64,000 bases of DNA. Origin: Bolinopsis microptera. Taxonomy: Eukaryota; Ctenophora; Tentaculata; Lobata; Bolinopsidae. The stretch is from assembly GCF_026151205.1 (NCBI RefSeq), contig NC_087076.1, positions 124,001 through 188,000 of the forward strand, read 5' to 3'. A model generated the notes under the pieces. That model made no database searches. It was given only the letters and a program-made list of their open reading frames with translations, and was not told the origin of the DNA. Shown here one piece after another: positions 1-10,843 of the stretch (its first letter is position 1; each line of letters opens with the position of its first letter). The position numbers and the translations under genes were made by a program.

Positions 1-99
1 AATTGCACTGTTGCAGTTTTCAGTTTTATAACGTAAAAACCATGAGATTGGGTTATCAGTTATCAGGTTATCAGTTATCATACTATACAGACCACCCAC

Positions 100-3000
100 C
101 TGAATGAAATTAATGAGAACTTTCCGGAATTTATCAAATTGTTCAGTAAAGAAGTTAGTTTCCCTGTTGCGCCGAGCACTTTTACTCTGCCGTGCGCTGA
201 TAGTAAAATAATTATCGCACTTTTCCGGATCCGAACAGTTTTGTAAGAAGCCCATCTCTTTCAGTTTATCAAACATCGTCCGCTCCTGCAAATAAGTTTA
301 TTAAACATCGTCCGCTCCTGCAAATAAGTTTATCAAACATCGTCCCCTCCTGCAAATAAGGTTATCAAACATCGTCCCCTCCTGCAAATAAGTTTATTAA
401 ACATCGTCCCCACCTGCAAATAAGTTTATTAAACATCGTCCCCTCCTGCAAATAAGTTTATTAAACATCGTCCGCTCCTGCAAATAAGTTTATTAAACAT
501 CGTCCCCTCCTGCAAATAAGTTTATTAAACATCGTCCCCACCTGCAAATAAGTTTATTAAACATCGTCCCCACCTGCAAATAAGTTTATTAAACATCGTC
601 CCCACCTGCAAATAAGTTTATTAAACATCGTCCCCTCCTGCAAATAAGTTTATTAAACATCGTCCCCACCTGCAAATAAGTTTATTGTTCTAGAAACTAG
701 AAGGGGATGAAGCCAGTACTAGATTCGATTATGATGCTGGCCGACCTTGGAGTTGTATCGGAATTTTCACAACGTTTACGCCGGATTATGTTACATCTGT
801 TTTCAAGTTTCAATCTAACCAGGTCTCAAGAAAATGAGACTAAGTAAGTAGGTTACATACTGTAGAACTTCAAGTGTACAGTACTATTTGAAACATGATA
901 CAGTATATTTTGGTTTCAAGACGGAATACCTAACGATTTTCAGTCACATTAAGACATGGCCCATGGGTCATAAAAGATCAAGACCGCATTCCTTGTCTTA
1001 TCCCAAAGCAAAATTAATATCTAAAACGCTCGGCAGCGATAACACATGCACTAGTCAGGACATAAAGTTGAGTGTAGTAAATCAATGCTATAATATAGCG
1101 TATGTAAATAATATATTGTATTATCGTTTTTATTCTACATTCTAGGACTACAATATTCTACCAGGTATTTGTGCACGTATGCCAAGAAAAGGTATGATAC
1201 TCGTCCGCATTGATAGCGTTTCCGGATGTTTTGAAACTCAATATAGGCCACATTTTACTCTGCAGATTATGCACAATGTAAGATAAAGTCATGTGCAAGT
1301 CAATGTGGAAAGTTAAGTTATGCGAACACTATACCGAAAGTAAGGAGTCAGCTGAAGGCGACCGGTCTCGGCAATATAAAATCCTAGAAAAGAGCAAGTA
1401 CTGACCCGGTTACTACTGTGAGTAGCATTCTCGCTAATTCGGGGTTTGCGTTCTTCGGAGTCAGAATCGGCGTCCAGCGCTGCTGCCTCTTCATCAATAT
1501 CACACTTATTGACCAGGAAAAAGATTGGTGTGTCGGGCATGTTTTCCTGAACAATATCACACTTATTGACCAGGAAAAAGATTGGTGTGTCGGGCATGTT
1601 TTCCTGAACAATATCACCCTTATTAACCAGAAAGATGTTTTCCTGAACACTTTGATATAACATAACATAAGCAAAGCTGCATGATATAGGAACAGGAACC
1701 GACTGGGATCCCGGCGCCGGAATCATGATTTTAATCAAAATAAAACCTCCGCCAATTTGTATTTTTGGTCGGGATTTTTTTAATTAGAATACATATATTA
1801 TGCATCAGTCATCACGATTAATTTACAGTATGACTACGTCCACTAGTTAGCTGCGTTATTTTCAACAGCAGACTTGATTGTCTCAATTTAAATTGACTAA
1901 TCTGGCTGACTCGTTACCAATCGTAAGTTGACTAGGTAGTAGGCCATTTGACTTAACGTCACGTTATGTGAGTAGACCCGACCCGAAGACACTGCAACTT
2001 GCAGGTTGATAGAATTACACAATTTAACATTTAAAATATTATAATATTACACTTGACAGATCGGTATATGGTACATTATTTGAGGACACATCAATAGCAA
2101 AGTCTCACTCACAAATTACTAACTAAAACTGATACCCGTCCTGATTTTGATTCGCATGACCATATTATATGGAATAATAGCACGTGATTCGATGCGTGCA
2201 GTTTTTAAAGAAAAATCCCACGCATATAATTGGACATTTTAGTTTGCTTTCGTTGAGAGTTTTAAATAGTACCGCAAACCCCGCGGTAAATCGGGGTTTG
2301 CGGTACTATGTACTATGTACAATGTACTATGTACTATGTACTATGTACTATGTACTATGTACTGTACTATGTACTATGTACTGTAATATGTACTGTAATA
2401 TGTACTATGTAATATGTAAGTTATGTACTATGTACTATGTACTATAACATGGCTCACTTGCCTGATAGTAGAGCAAACTAACTGTATCTTCCTCAGTTAT
2501 ACAATAGTTCGCATCAAACACATAGATTAGAAACGCTATAATCTTACTATCTCCGGTACCAAGACGGGGACGCTCGATAATCTGCAACCCCTGTAAATTA
2601 ATAATTAATATATACCTTTCATGTGATAGTACATTTCAAAGAGAGGCTTCAATAATACTACCACATTCAATTGACTTCAGACGATTATTATACAGTATTA
2701 TTGTGGCAAGCATTATCGAAATGCAACATTCACGTGTTACCTGTTTCATAAGCGGGTGGTTAATGGACGCCTCTACCATCTCATTGGGGTACTCGGCTGA
2801 CAAATCAGAATCACTCTCCAAATACTCCCGAGGGATTGCTTTCTCTAGTCTTTTGTACGTACCTGCTATCTAGGAGGGAACATTTTGTGCTAGTTTGATC
2901 TTGTTTGTGTTCCAAGGGTAAAGAAAGTTGGAACATTTTATACTTTCTGTTATCAAAGAGAAGAAGTAAACATCATGAGCTGACCTCTTTGCTAGCCTTG

Positions 3001-4403
3001 TTGAGGAGTCTGACAAAAGGAATTGAACCGTACTGCAGCTTGACAGGTCTGTGAAGGCTGGGTGTCTGGGAGGCTGGGCACACTGTCTTTCCCAGCAGTT
3101 CGTTTATAACACTACTTTTACCACAGTTAACTTGACCTGGCAGATAACTCATTATCATGATTAGATTACGGTACAACTTCTATATTAATAGTCTAAAGTT
3201 CAACAATAATTGACAACGGAAACTTTATATGTACTCACCAACGAAATACAATGTTGGGACGCCAATTATAACATCACGAATATCGTTCTTCTCCATATCA
3301 CTCATGAAGATATTGCTTCTGTCTTTTAAAAGGCTATCGGAATGAATGTCCATGAAACACTGAAAAAAAACCAGTTTATTTTTATCTATTTTTGGTAGTG
3401 CAAAAAATAAGATACAGCACGATAAGCTACATAGGACAGAGCTGGCTACTTTATCATGCACAACTATATTATAATTTAAACTTGACATAGAAAAAAAAAC
3501 ACTGAAAATTGACAAAAAACCGACCCTTCTTCCTGACCAATTTCAGCTCGCAAATGGAGTTGGAACCTCGCGATTTTTAGAAAAAGGACAGGAATACGAG
3601 ACAGCATTCTTATAATTTTGATTTAGGCTTTAGATTTTTTATAATCAACATCAAGAGATTGCACGTGCGAGAGCAAGAACAGATTAGCAACACGCGTTGC
3701 CATGCCTTATGATACGTCATGACTAGCTCACATTTACGCTCACGCTTTAACTATTCATAACTTAGGTTGTGATTGATATATTTTGATGCGGTAAAACAAC
3801 TTTGTCGTCATTGTCAAAAAATCCATACTTTCTACAGTACAGAGCTTAGACCTGGATGATGAAGAGATTAGAGAAATTTAAACATATTATATATATATAT
3901 TATTTTTCAAATTTCCTCGAACAAAGCTTTCGACTAGCGGGTTTCTAGTATATAATAAAATGATTAGTAAATTTTGTTTTCGTAGCTATATTTATTCAGG
4001 ACGTTACAGAAGGAATTTATTTAATGTAGTTGAGGAGCCCTCACTCTCCTCACGTCCGACAATGGCGTTTCTCTTGTCGCTAATATATATAAATCTAGAT
4101 TCTAGATATTTCATTCGATAGACATGGTAAGAAGTTGGTAATAGGTGGAATGTTCTCGAATAGCGTGTTTGATTCCTGTCCATAGAAATGTTTTGGCAAT
4201 CGCGAACTGCCCAAGCCTTTTGGTCGCTCATTCCTGCCACTCAGCATTGCCTACTGCAACGGTAGACAGTTTAGAAGAAAATTTGAAAAGTTGAAACAAT
4301 CACGTCATGTAACCTGTATAGTGTCGTTGTAAAGTTCATCAAGCTTTTTCCTTGTTTCAGAGTAAAGCTGTAACTTCTCATATCCTGTTTCTGACTCCTC
4401 CAT
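100..4403 (-). CDS. DSTYK: DSTYK-like dual-specificity kinase gene, N-terminal half (7 exons, partial)
   Basis: Seven spliced exons: 4403-4314, 3359-3239, 3136-2985, 2869-2741, 2590-2462, 1546-1406 and 285-100. They total 948 nt (316 codons), and all phases agree across junctions. The start ATG at 4403 is preferred because it gives a short N-terminus MEESETGYEKLQ as in the family. Landmarks seen: P-loop GQVNCGKSSVINELLG (exon 3), a degenerate G3 region IIERPRLG (exon 5), and NKCD (exon 6), followed by MFDKLKEMGF and NFFTEQFDKFRKVL (exon 7). The order and local wording parallel vertebrate DSTYK as I remember it (GQDCNVKCQLLNLLLG, VFFFKVPKL, YRQLIDLGYL). DSTYK is a membrane-associated dual Ser/Thr and Tyr kinase; the kinase domain would lie left of position 1. 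Intron 5 uses a GC donor (CAG|GCAAGT at 2461). It could instead be another dynamin-like GTPase, since no kinase sequence is visible. Confidence 0.72.
265..680 (-). repeat. 13-copy, 32-bp minisatellite carrying the DSTYK exon 7 acceptor
   Basis: Thirteen tandem units of 32 bp fill 416 bp exactly. Read on the minus strand each is TTATTTGCAG|GAG(C/G)GGACG followed by ATGTTTGATAAA, so each copy repeats the 3' splice site and first codons of exon 7. Variants differ mainly at CGCTCC, CCCTCC or CCCACC. 32 is not a multiple of three, and starting in the neighbouring copy runs into a stop, so probably only the innermost acceptor (286-288) is productive. Confidence 0.9.
1496..1642 (-). repeat. 57-bp in-frame tandem duplication at the start of DSTYK exon 6
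   Basis: On the minus strand the unit starting TTCAG|GAAAACATGCCC is repeated, with candidate acceptors opening exons at 1642, 1603 and 1546. The first copy has lost 18 bp (39 bp long), the second is 57 bp, and the third runs into unique exon sequence. Both lengths are multiples of three and all acceptors are phase 0. Splicing at different copies would give one, two or three G4-like motifs (NKGD, NKCD, NKCD) without a frameshift. Confidence 0.85.
2305..2446. repeat. TACTATG microsatellite
   Basis: A run of 7-bp TACTATG units, degenerating to TACTGTAATATG, lies in DSTYK intron 5 just beyond the exon 5 donor. A small open frame across it is an artefact of the repeat. Confidence 0.85.
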
Positions 4404-4756
4404 TTCTGGTTCAGTTTGAGTATTTTCATTCCATAACTATCACGGTGCAGAAAGATTAACCGCAGAGTTTGGGGGAAATGTAAAGGGCGCAGTAAATCGG
4501 GGTATTGATTTTTAAAATCAGGGTTTGCGGTATATCGGGGTAACTATGGTAACATGTAGTCTTTACTGTAGTAGGTATGTGCCTTATATTATAAATATTT
4601 ATATTTGTAAAAGCCAAAAGGTGTATTTTTATCATAAACGGAAGGATTTTTACGCTAATCAGTCACTGTGAATATAGGATATAAGGTAAATAATAATAAT
4701 AATAAGGTAAACCTGTACTTTGGATTTAACTGTGTTATGTTCAATTTTAATACAGG

Positions 4757-4773
4757 GGGGGGGGGGGGGGGCA
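4757..4773. repeat. Poly-G tract
   Basis: An uninterrupted G run of about 17 bases lies upstream of the DSTYK first exon. Comparable homopolymers occur at 5770-5789 (C), 7891-7908 (G), 37586-37602 and 37620-37637 (G). 4404-5150 otherwise shows no gene I can support. Confidence 0.8.
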
Positions 4774-5156
4774 AAAGTCGGTAAACATACGTTGGGTCTT
4801 ATACCACCGCCGACCGCCATATTTCATATTTGAGACTTGTTGCTTTGCAGATGTCATACTGTACCTGCTCATTCGGGGATTCTGTCGCCAAAATTTGAAA
4901 ATTCGGTTTTTAGGGGCCACACCCAATCCACATTGAATTGCTTATACTCGTGTTTGCGAACATGCTAGAAAATTCATTGTAACATATTGTTATTGGTAAT
5001 TTAACTGGAATTTGATCTGAAAAGATGGCGCCAAACGGACACAAAATGACAAATTTATCGAGCAATTCGTTTATCTCGTTAGCAAAATTGATTGGGTAGT
5101 CATGTGATTTCGTGCTACAACACCGTAATTGGGCCCTTTCACGATTCCCATAGTGC

Positions 5157-5460
5157 CCAATCACCTGATCACGTGATTAGGTAAACCAATCACCTGATCA
5201 CGTGATTAGGTAAACCAATCACCTGATCACGTGATTAGGTAAACCAATCACATGATCACGTGATTAGGTAAACCAATCACCTGATCACGTGATTAGGTAA
5301 ACCAATCACCTGATCACGTGATTAGGTAAACCAATCACCTGATCACGTGATTAGGCAAACCAATCACCTGATCACGTGATTAGGTAAACCAATCGCCTGA
5401 TCACGTGATTAGGTAAACCAATCACCTGATCACGTGATTAGGTAAACCAATCACCTGATC
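5157..5460. repeat. 29-bp minisatellite with an E-box palindrome in each unit
   Basis: About ten and a half tandem 29-bp units with consensus CCAATCACCTGATCACGTGA plus TTAGGTAAA. Each carries CACGTG, the E-box bound by MYC/MAX, USF and TFE-type bHLH factors, inside a near-palindrome. A few units vary by one base (CATGATC, AGGCAAA, ATCGCC). It sits 750-1050 bp upstream of the DSTYK start codon and about 480 bp past the PWP1 stop, so any regulatory role would more likely concern DSTYK. That role is inference. Confidence 0.88.
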
Positions 5461-5944
5461 ATACCTAATGAATAAGCTCGTTAAGCTTCCTATCTCGGTC
5501 ATTTGAGAAGCTAGAACTCTCATTTTTTAGGGAAAATGTAATTTGAATGGCCGGCCAAACACAATTCCATACAATTTAACTCGATCCGATTATTCAATCT
5601 ATCAAATAAATGCGAAAATGAACCTTCATTCGAAAAAAATTAACATTCAAATATTGTTTGATTTGACATATTCCTCGAATGAGTTCGAGTGGTGATAGCA
5701 AGTCATACCAAAAAGATTTATTTCAATCGGGCATTGAGTGACTAACCTATAAAGGCCAACGTATGTGCAACCCCCCCCCCCCCCCCCCCTGTGTATAATT
5801 ATATGTAGCAGTTGTAGCTAAATAAAACAATATTGATTGAACTAAACCGAAAGTTATAAATTTTGCAACAACAGAAAGGTCATTAAACGAATAAATTAAA
5901 AGATCCGAAAACCCACAATTCAAAGGTTGTGGAACCTCATTCAA

Positions 5945-7469
5945 CTAAGAACCATCTACTGCAGGGTGATTGAATGCCTCCCTGAATTCTTTGTTGGAAG
6001 CAATGTCCCACATTAGTAGTCCTCCCTCCAGAGCCCCTATTGCCAGCATTGTAGCGTAATCAGGACAGAACGAAAGACAATGCAAGGAACCTGCTTCTGG
6101 AAATGCACGTGACGTCACACAACTGGGTCTGTTATCAGAAATTTGCCATACCTTGACAGTCCTATCAGCACTACAGGTCGCCAGAAGGCCAGGAATTTGT
6201 TTAGTCATGGCTAATCCAGACACTTCATTATCATGGGCTGCAATGGTATACAGAGGCTTTTCTTGTCTGATGTCAATGCACAAAGCACTACCATTTGATG
6301 TGCCTGCTAAGAAAGAAAAGGGATTTGAGACGTCCCACATTAAATGCTCTACTTCCCCATCAACTGTCCAGGACTTGCTGTTTTTTGTTCTGCAGTCTGT
6401 TACCTGACATGTGTTATCATAGCCTCCAGATAGGAGAGTTGTGCCCTCTGCTAAGTGCCAGCATAGTGTCTGGACCTGCAAAAAAAACACAATGTTCTCA
6501 ACTAAGATTATCTACAAGGTGCAACAGTTTATTTGGATATAAATTCAATGAAATTGTTTGTTAATTTAATTTGATTAATCAATATTTGGTAATTTTAGGC
6601 AAACTTTATTATTGTACCTTATCTTTGTGATGAGTTAGGCATTCTTTAGCAGAACCTGTTTCTAAATCCCACAAAAGAATACTACAATCAGCACTCCCAG
6701 ATGCAATAATATTCTGAGTAAGTTTATTCCAGCTGAGACTCATCACGGCATCACTGTGACCTTTCTTACCAACTTTGGGCTTCTTTTTAGAATGTTTTAA
6801 CCTTTGTCCAAGAACAGCCACTGGTTCTGACGTATCAACTATGTCAATATCCCAAATTTCAATGAGAGGGCTCATACAGCCAAGAGCAATGTAATTTCCT
6901 GGAGCTCTGTCCCCTTCAATTTCTTCTTGATCCCCAGCATCAAAACTTAACCATTCTACACATAATGGAAATTTATCTAACAATATATCATGATGCACAT
7001 AGAAATCTTGTTCTTTTTCATTCCAGAGATGAACCTCAATGTTGCTCATTTCACCATCTAGCTTCGCACAGCAAATTAGATTGTCTGTTGGTTTTATGCC
7101 ATAACCTTCTTCTTCGTCTTTTGCTGCTTGAGGGAATGTTATGTAAGGATCATCCTCAGGATTTGCATAATATGTCACTCCACTCAATCCTGCACCAAAT
7201 ATTCTTTGACCATCCATTTCTTCTTCCTCGTCATAACCTGCCATGTTAAATTCGTCATCCTCATTTATCTTGTTGCACATTTGCTCAGCAGCATTGTCTA
7301 CAGATGATTCAACTTCTTCATCACTATCAACTCCATCAGGGCCGTCCACTATTTCCAGATTTTGCTTGGTTTTTTCGATGAGATGATTGAGTTCTTCTGA
7401 ATCTAACTTCAACACAGCAGGCTCCTCTGCAGCTAAACCCCGGGCAATCCAGCATAAACTAGGGATCAT
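5945..7469 (-). CDS. PWP1: Periodic tryptophan protein 1 homologue (WD40 protein)
   Basis: Two exons, 7469-6618 and 6475-5945, encode 460 residues. The intron is phase 0, donor AAG|GTACAA and acceptor TTTTGCAG|GTCCAG, joining HHKDK to VQTLCWH. PWP1 is a nucleolar/nuclear WD-repeat protein needed for pre-rRNA transcription and ribosome biogenesis. Visible: N-terminal MIPSLCWIARG, a long acidic stretch (residues about 20-100), the family block LIEIWDIDIVD, and WD repeats with SADCSILLWD, SADRTVKVW and GGLLMWD. The C-terminus ends at HPAVDGS, about 40 residues shorter than human PWP1 and lacking its Ser-rich tail. The stop at 5945 falls in unique sequence, so it looks natural. About 170 bp upstream (7470-7640) should hold the promoter; no motif is convincing. 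Confidence 0.93.
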
Positions 7470-7638
7470 ATCTTACTTAAGTGATGCTGAAAATATTAAT
7501 ATCATTAAACATAATACCTAAAAGTATTTATTGTTGCAGTAAAACATCTACTATATGGACACTTTCATTTCATTTGAGAATATTGGTAAATATTAGCTTG
7601 GCCCCATTAAAAGGCAGTGTAGTTGACTTCGTCACACT

Positions 7639-7944
7639 ATGAAATTATATAAACCCTTGATGGTTCGGGGCCAGTCGGATCTGCAAATTTTCCAGTTTCT
7701 GCAACGCCAGAATCCGGACTTGCCGCCCAATTCCTTAACTTTTGCGTCGATGAACTCAGGGGGCCGCAGCCCCACAGTGTATGTGGACATGGATGTTAAT
7801 GAGGCTGGCCATACCTACCTGGGTGGAAATAGCTATAAACTGAAGACAATGACAACGACTGAGCAGGAGTCAGCGCACCAATTAAGGCCAGAGGGGGGGG
7901 GGGGGGGGTTAATTGCTCAAAACAATTTACAAAAATTTCGTTGA
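7639..7944 (+). pseudogene. Retroelement ORF1-like fragment
   Basis: Open frame with LQIFQFLQRQNPDLPPNSL, then a PTVYVDMDVNEAG and YLGGNSYKLK stretch. That pattern recalls the C-terminal DUF4780-like domain of LINE ORF1 proteins (helix-QNPxL, then a strand with D/N and a GxxxxK strand). It runs into a poly-G tract at 7891 and has no partner ORF nearby. The assignment rests on pattern memory only. Confidence 0.3.
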
Positions 7945-8862
7945 ATAAATTCGTTTTTTGATGACAAAAATTTTGCTGCCATTCACATATTATTTGTAAC
8001 TGCTTAAGCAGAATTGATGTCATCATGACAAATTGCTACTCAAATTTCATAGAATGTGCTTGAAGCTTTGAAGACAGAATAGGAGATCATCAGGCTCTCA
8101 AATGTACTCTTGACTTTAAAGTTAATAAAGCTAGCTAATTCCAAAAGGTCCTTATTAGAGATCAATCCCTTAACAATCTCAAATCCCTAGCTAAGCTATT
8201 TCCTGGGTGCCTGCAGTAATTACAGCAATATAGTTGTACTAATGCAATGTAGACCATGCTATAGATGGACTAAATCGTCACATCCAAGATTCATATATGA
8301 TAATTTCTGTCCACCTAAACAGATAAAATGTAATAACAATTTTCTTTTCGAGCCTTCCAAAGAACTGCTGACAGGATAAGGAAAAAGAGAATGCTATTCA
8401 AAAAGTATAAAAAGTTGCTAGAGAAAAATTGATAAATTCATGTGTAAATGTATTAATGGCTTATGTAAATGCAGGAATAGTTAACTGCATAAAAAATGTA
8501 TAAACTCTTGGGAAACTTATCAATTCCAAAGGAATTATGTTACCATTATGTTAGAGAAAACAGACGCACTAATATTGTCCAAGATCTTACTGTAAAAAGA
8601 GCAAAAAATGATTTAAAATGTATATGGAAAACTATCAAACACGCTTCAAACTTACCTGGACAAATTACTAAGTCCTCTTCAAGCAACTTAAATGTCAACG
8701 GAGTCAATCTACATTTTGCCACAGTTGGAACAATCATACAAGAGTCTATTAAGGTTAAGGACTCGGACAACTTCCTAGAATATATGGCACCTCCAATAGA
8801 GTGCAAACTCTCTGTTTTCGAAGAGGTGACTGTAGAACAAGTCAGCTGTAAATGACACTTAA

Positions 8863-10158
8863 AGGATGAGGGGACCTTAGAAAAAGTTTTTTTCTCGTGC
8901 AAATCCTTTTATTACATTAATCATAAAAACCACTTTAGTGAAATCCGCAAAGTTGTATTTCATTCGCGCGCCGAGATATCCAGCCAAAACAATTTGAACC
9001 TGTGACGTCAATTATGTGAGTTGCTCTGATCCGCGCATATAGAAATACAGGTAAAATGAGCGTGCGGGCCGACTAATTACTAATTAAGAATACATTAACA
9101 ATTTACGATACTAACGAGCCTATAACCAATGGAGAGGAGACTTTTTATGACCGGTTGAAAAAAGAATTATCACCCTACGATAACCATGAGCCGAGATACA
9201 CCTGAAATAAGATTGAAGTCACACAGAAAGGCATGTAAATTATGTATATTTATAGCTCCCAACGTAACACCTAGCAACTCCCTGTATTGTATCACAGTTG
9301 ATATATCAACATGTCATATCAACACAACACGGTCCTAATAAAAATGGATCGGGTAGGTATGAAATGCATGTCTTCATTCCAGTTGGACAAGCACCAAGCA
9401 GCAAGCTTTTAAGTTCTAACTCGCTATGAGACACTACTTATGACGTAAGCAAGATTTGCAACTATTACACCAAACAATATTATACCAAGCATAGCAGACG
9501 AACACATCCACATTCGTTACGCTTTACACTCAAGTCACAGCAAACTAAAACGGTAAATTATAAATGAGTGTACAACTAAAGGCCGGTACACGCTCAGTGT
9601 CAAACCGCACGTGCGCACTCAGATAGGACTAGAGGCGCCAAGGGCCAGCTAGTAAAATGTCTTCTACTACATCATACATTCAATCGATTTTTAGATTGTG
9701 TCCATATCGGGTTTCAAACAAGTCAAAACAAAATAGCAGTTTGTGGTTTAGCTAGCGAATGCTACTTATCTTAGCTATTTATAAATAGAAATACCTACTA
9801 CAACTAGAAGAAAGCCTTTCTGAGTTACATTTAACTATTAATGAGAATTATTCGTAACTTCAAACTTAGACTAATTCAGTGCAACCAAAGATACCGCTCT
9901 CGCAAACGCCAAAGGTAACACGACGTAATTAAAACATGAGAACAGAACAAAATGTTGACACGAGCGAAGGGTGTGCGCGCACGTTGGTCTTAACACATAA
10001 GTGACGTCACAGCCCAAAATTGCTATCAGCCAATAGGAGCGCGGCGTGATATTGCACGAATTATCGATTTCACAGTCCGGCGTATTTTTTGATTCTACAC
10101 ACTTTCACAGGACTTAAACGCGAATATTTGGAAGTAAATTCTAAGGTCCCCTCATCCT
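8863..10158. mobile_element. TTAA-type non-autonomous DNA transposon, 1296 bp
   Basis: Perfect 20-bp terminal inverted repeats: AGGATGAGGGGACCTTAGAA at 8863-8882 and its complement at 10139-10158. TTAA flanks both ends (8859-8862 and 10159-10162), the hallmark of piggyBac-type insertion. No open frame resembling a transposase is present. It interrupts the CR1-like LINE. The TIR does not begin with CCC as in classical piggyBac, so the superfamily is provisional. Confidence 0.85.
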
Positions 10159-10695
10159 TTAAACTAACAAGTAACAAGGGTGTGCCTTAGACGGAAGTGA
10201 AACAAGAAACTGTTCAGTTAACAGGCGTTGATTTAACTGTAAATAAGGCAGCTGCAACAAGCAGATATCCAAGAAGGGTTAACAGATTTTCTAACAGAGG
10301 ACTTGAGGAAAGGATGATGACTACAAGAAATCGCAGCATGAAACACATCAGCCTATCAAAAATAAAAATCAGGTAATAAAAATGAAATTCCCTAAAATAT
10401 CAAAAATTCTATAAACATTTTATAGAAATTCTATAGACTCCAAATGTACAAACAAACTGAATACTCCAATATACAATAAAAATTATGCCGGTCAAAGTAT
10501 ATAAGTATATTTTTCCTGAAATCATTGAACCAGTAGCTCACGAAGTAAATCGTAGTATGAAAAATGGAATTATACCCGTGGCATGTGTAAAATTGCAGCA
10601 GTAACTTCAATTATCAAAAACCAACTACTAACCAACCATCATGATCAGTATGGATTTAGGAAAGACCATTCAACCACTTTCCTTATGCTTAATCT

Positions 10696-10843
10696 TTTTT
10701 TCTTTTTTTAAAGGGGGGACCCCCAACCCATGTAGCTGAGACACCTCACAGCAAGTAGACCAAAGTGGCTCTTGCTTGTGAAAGGTGTATCAACTACCCG
10801 CCGAGGCGGTGGGTTGGAAGTCCCCCCTGGGATCATTTCGTCC
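10696..10843 (-). mobile_element. 148-bp hairpin retroposon with A-rich tail
   Basis: Flanked by a 9-bp TSD GCTTAATCT (10687-10695 and 10844-10852). On the minus strand it ends in an A-rich tail (complement of the T-rich 10696-10710), suggesting copying of an RNA. The body is almost wholly self-complementary: 10713-10730 pairs with 10810-10827 (8 bp, 2 mismatches, 8 bp), 10732-10745 with 10784-10797 (12 of 14), 10746-10755 with 10771-10781. A side hairpin CCGCCGAGGCGG lies near 10798-10809. No pol III boxes recognised. Confidence 0.7.

Noticed and set aside
265-680. CRISPR-like array
   Set aside because: Units are contiguous without spacers, the genome is eukaryotic, and the unit is a duplicated splice acceptor.
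888-1145. 85-codon ORF in DSTYK intron 6
   Set aside because: No domain, no splice or codon support, length within chance for AT-rich DNA.
2184-2447. Tyr/Leu/Cys-rich small protein
   Set aside because: It is the TACTATG microsatellite.
4004-4260. Extra DSTYK exon between exons 1 and 2
   Set aside because: A frame AMLSGRNERPKGLG is open after an AG near 4251, but it hits a stop with no donor, and exons 1 and 2 already join in phase and match the family.
4910-5164. 84-codon minus-strand ORF
   Set aside because: No recognisable motif; probably chance between DSTYK and the E-box array.
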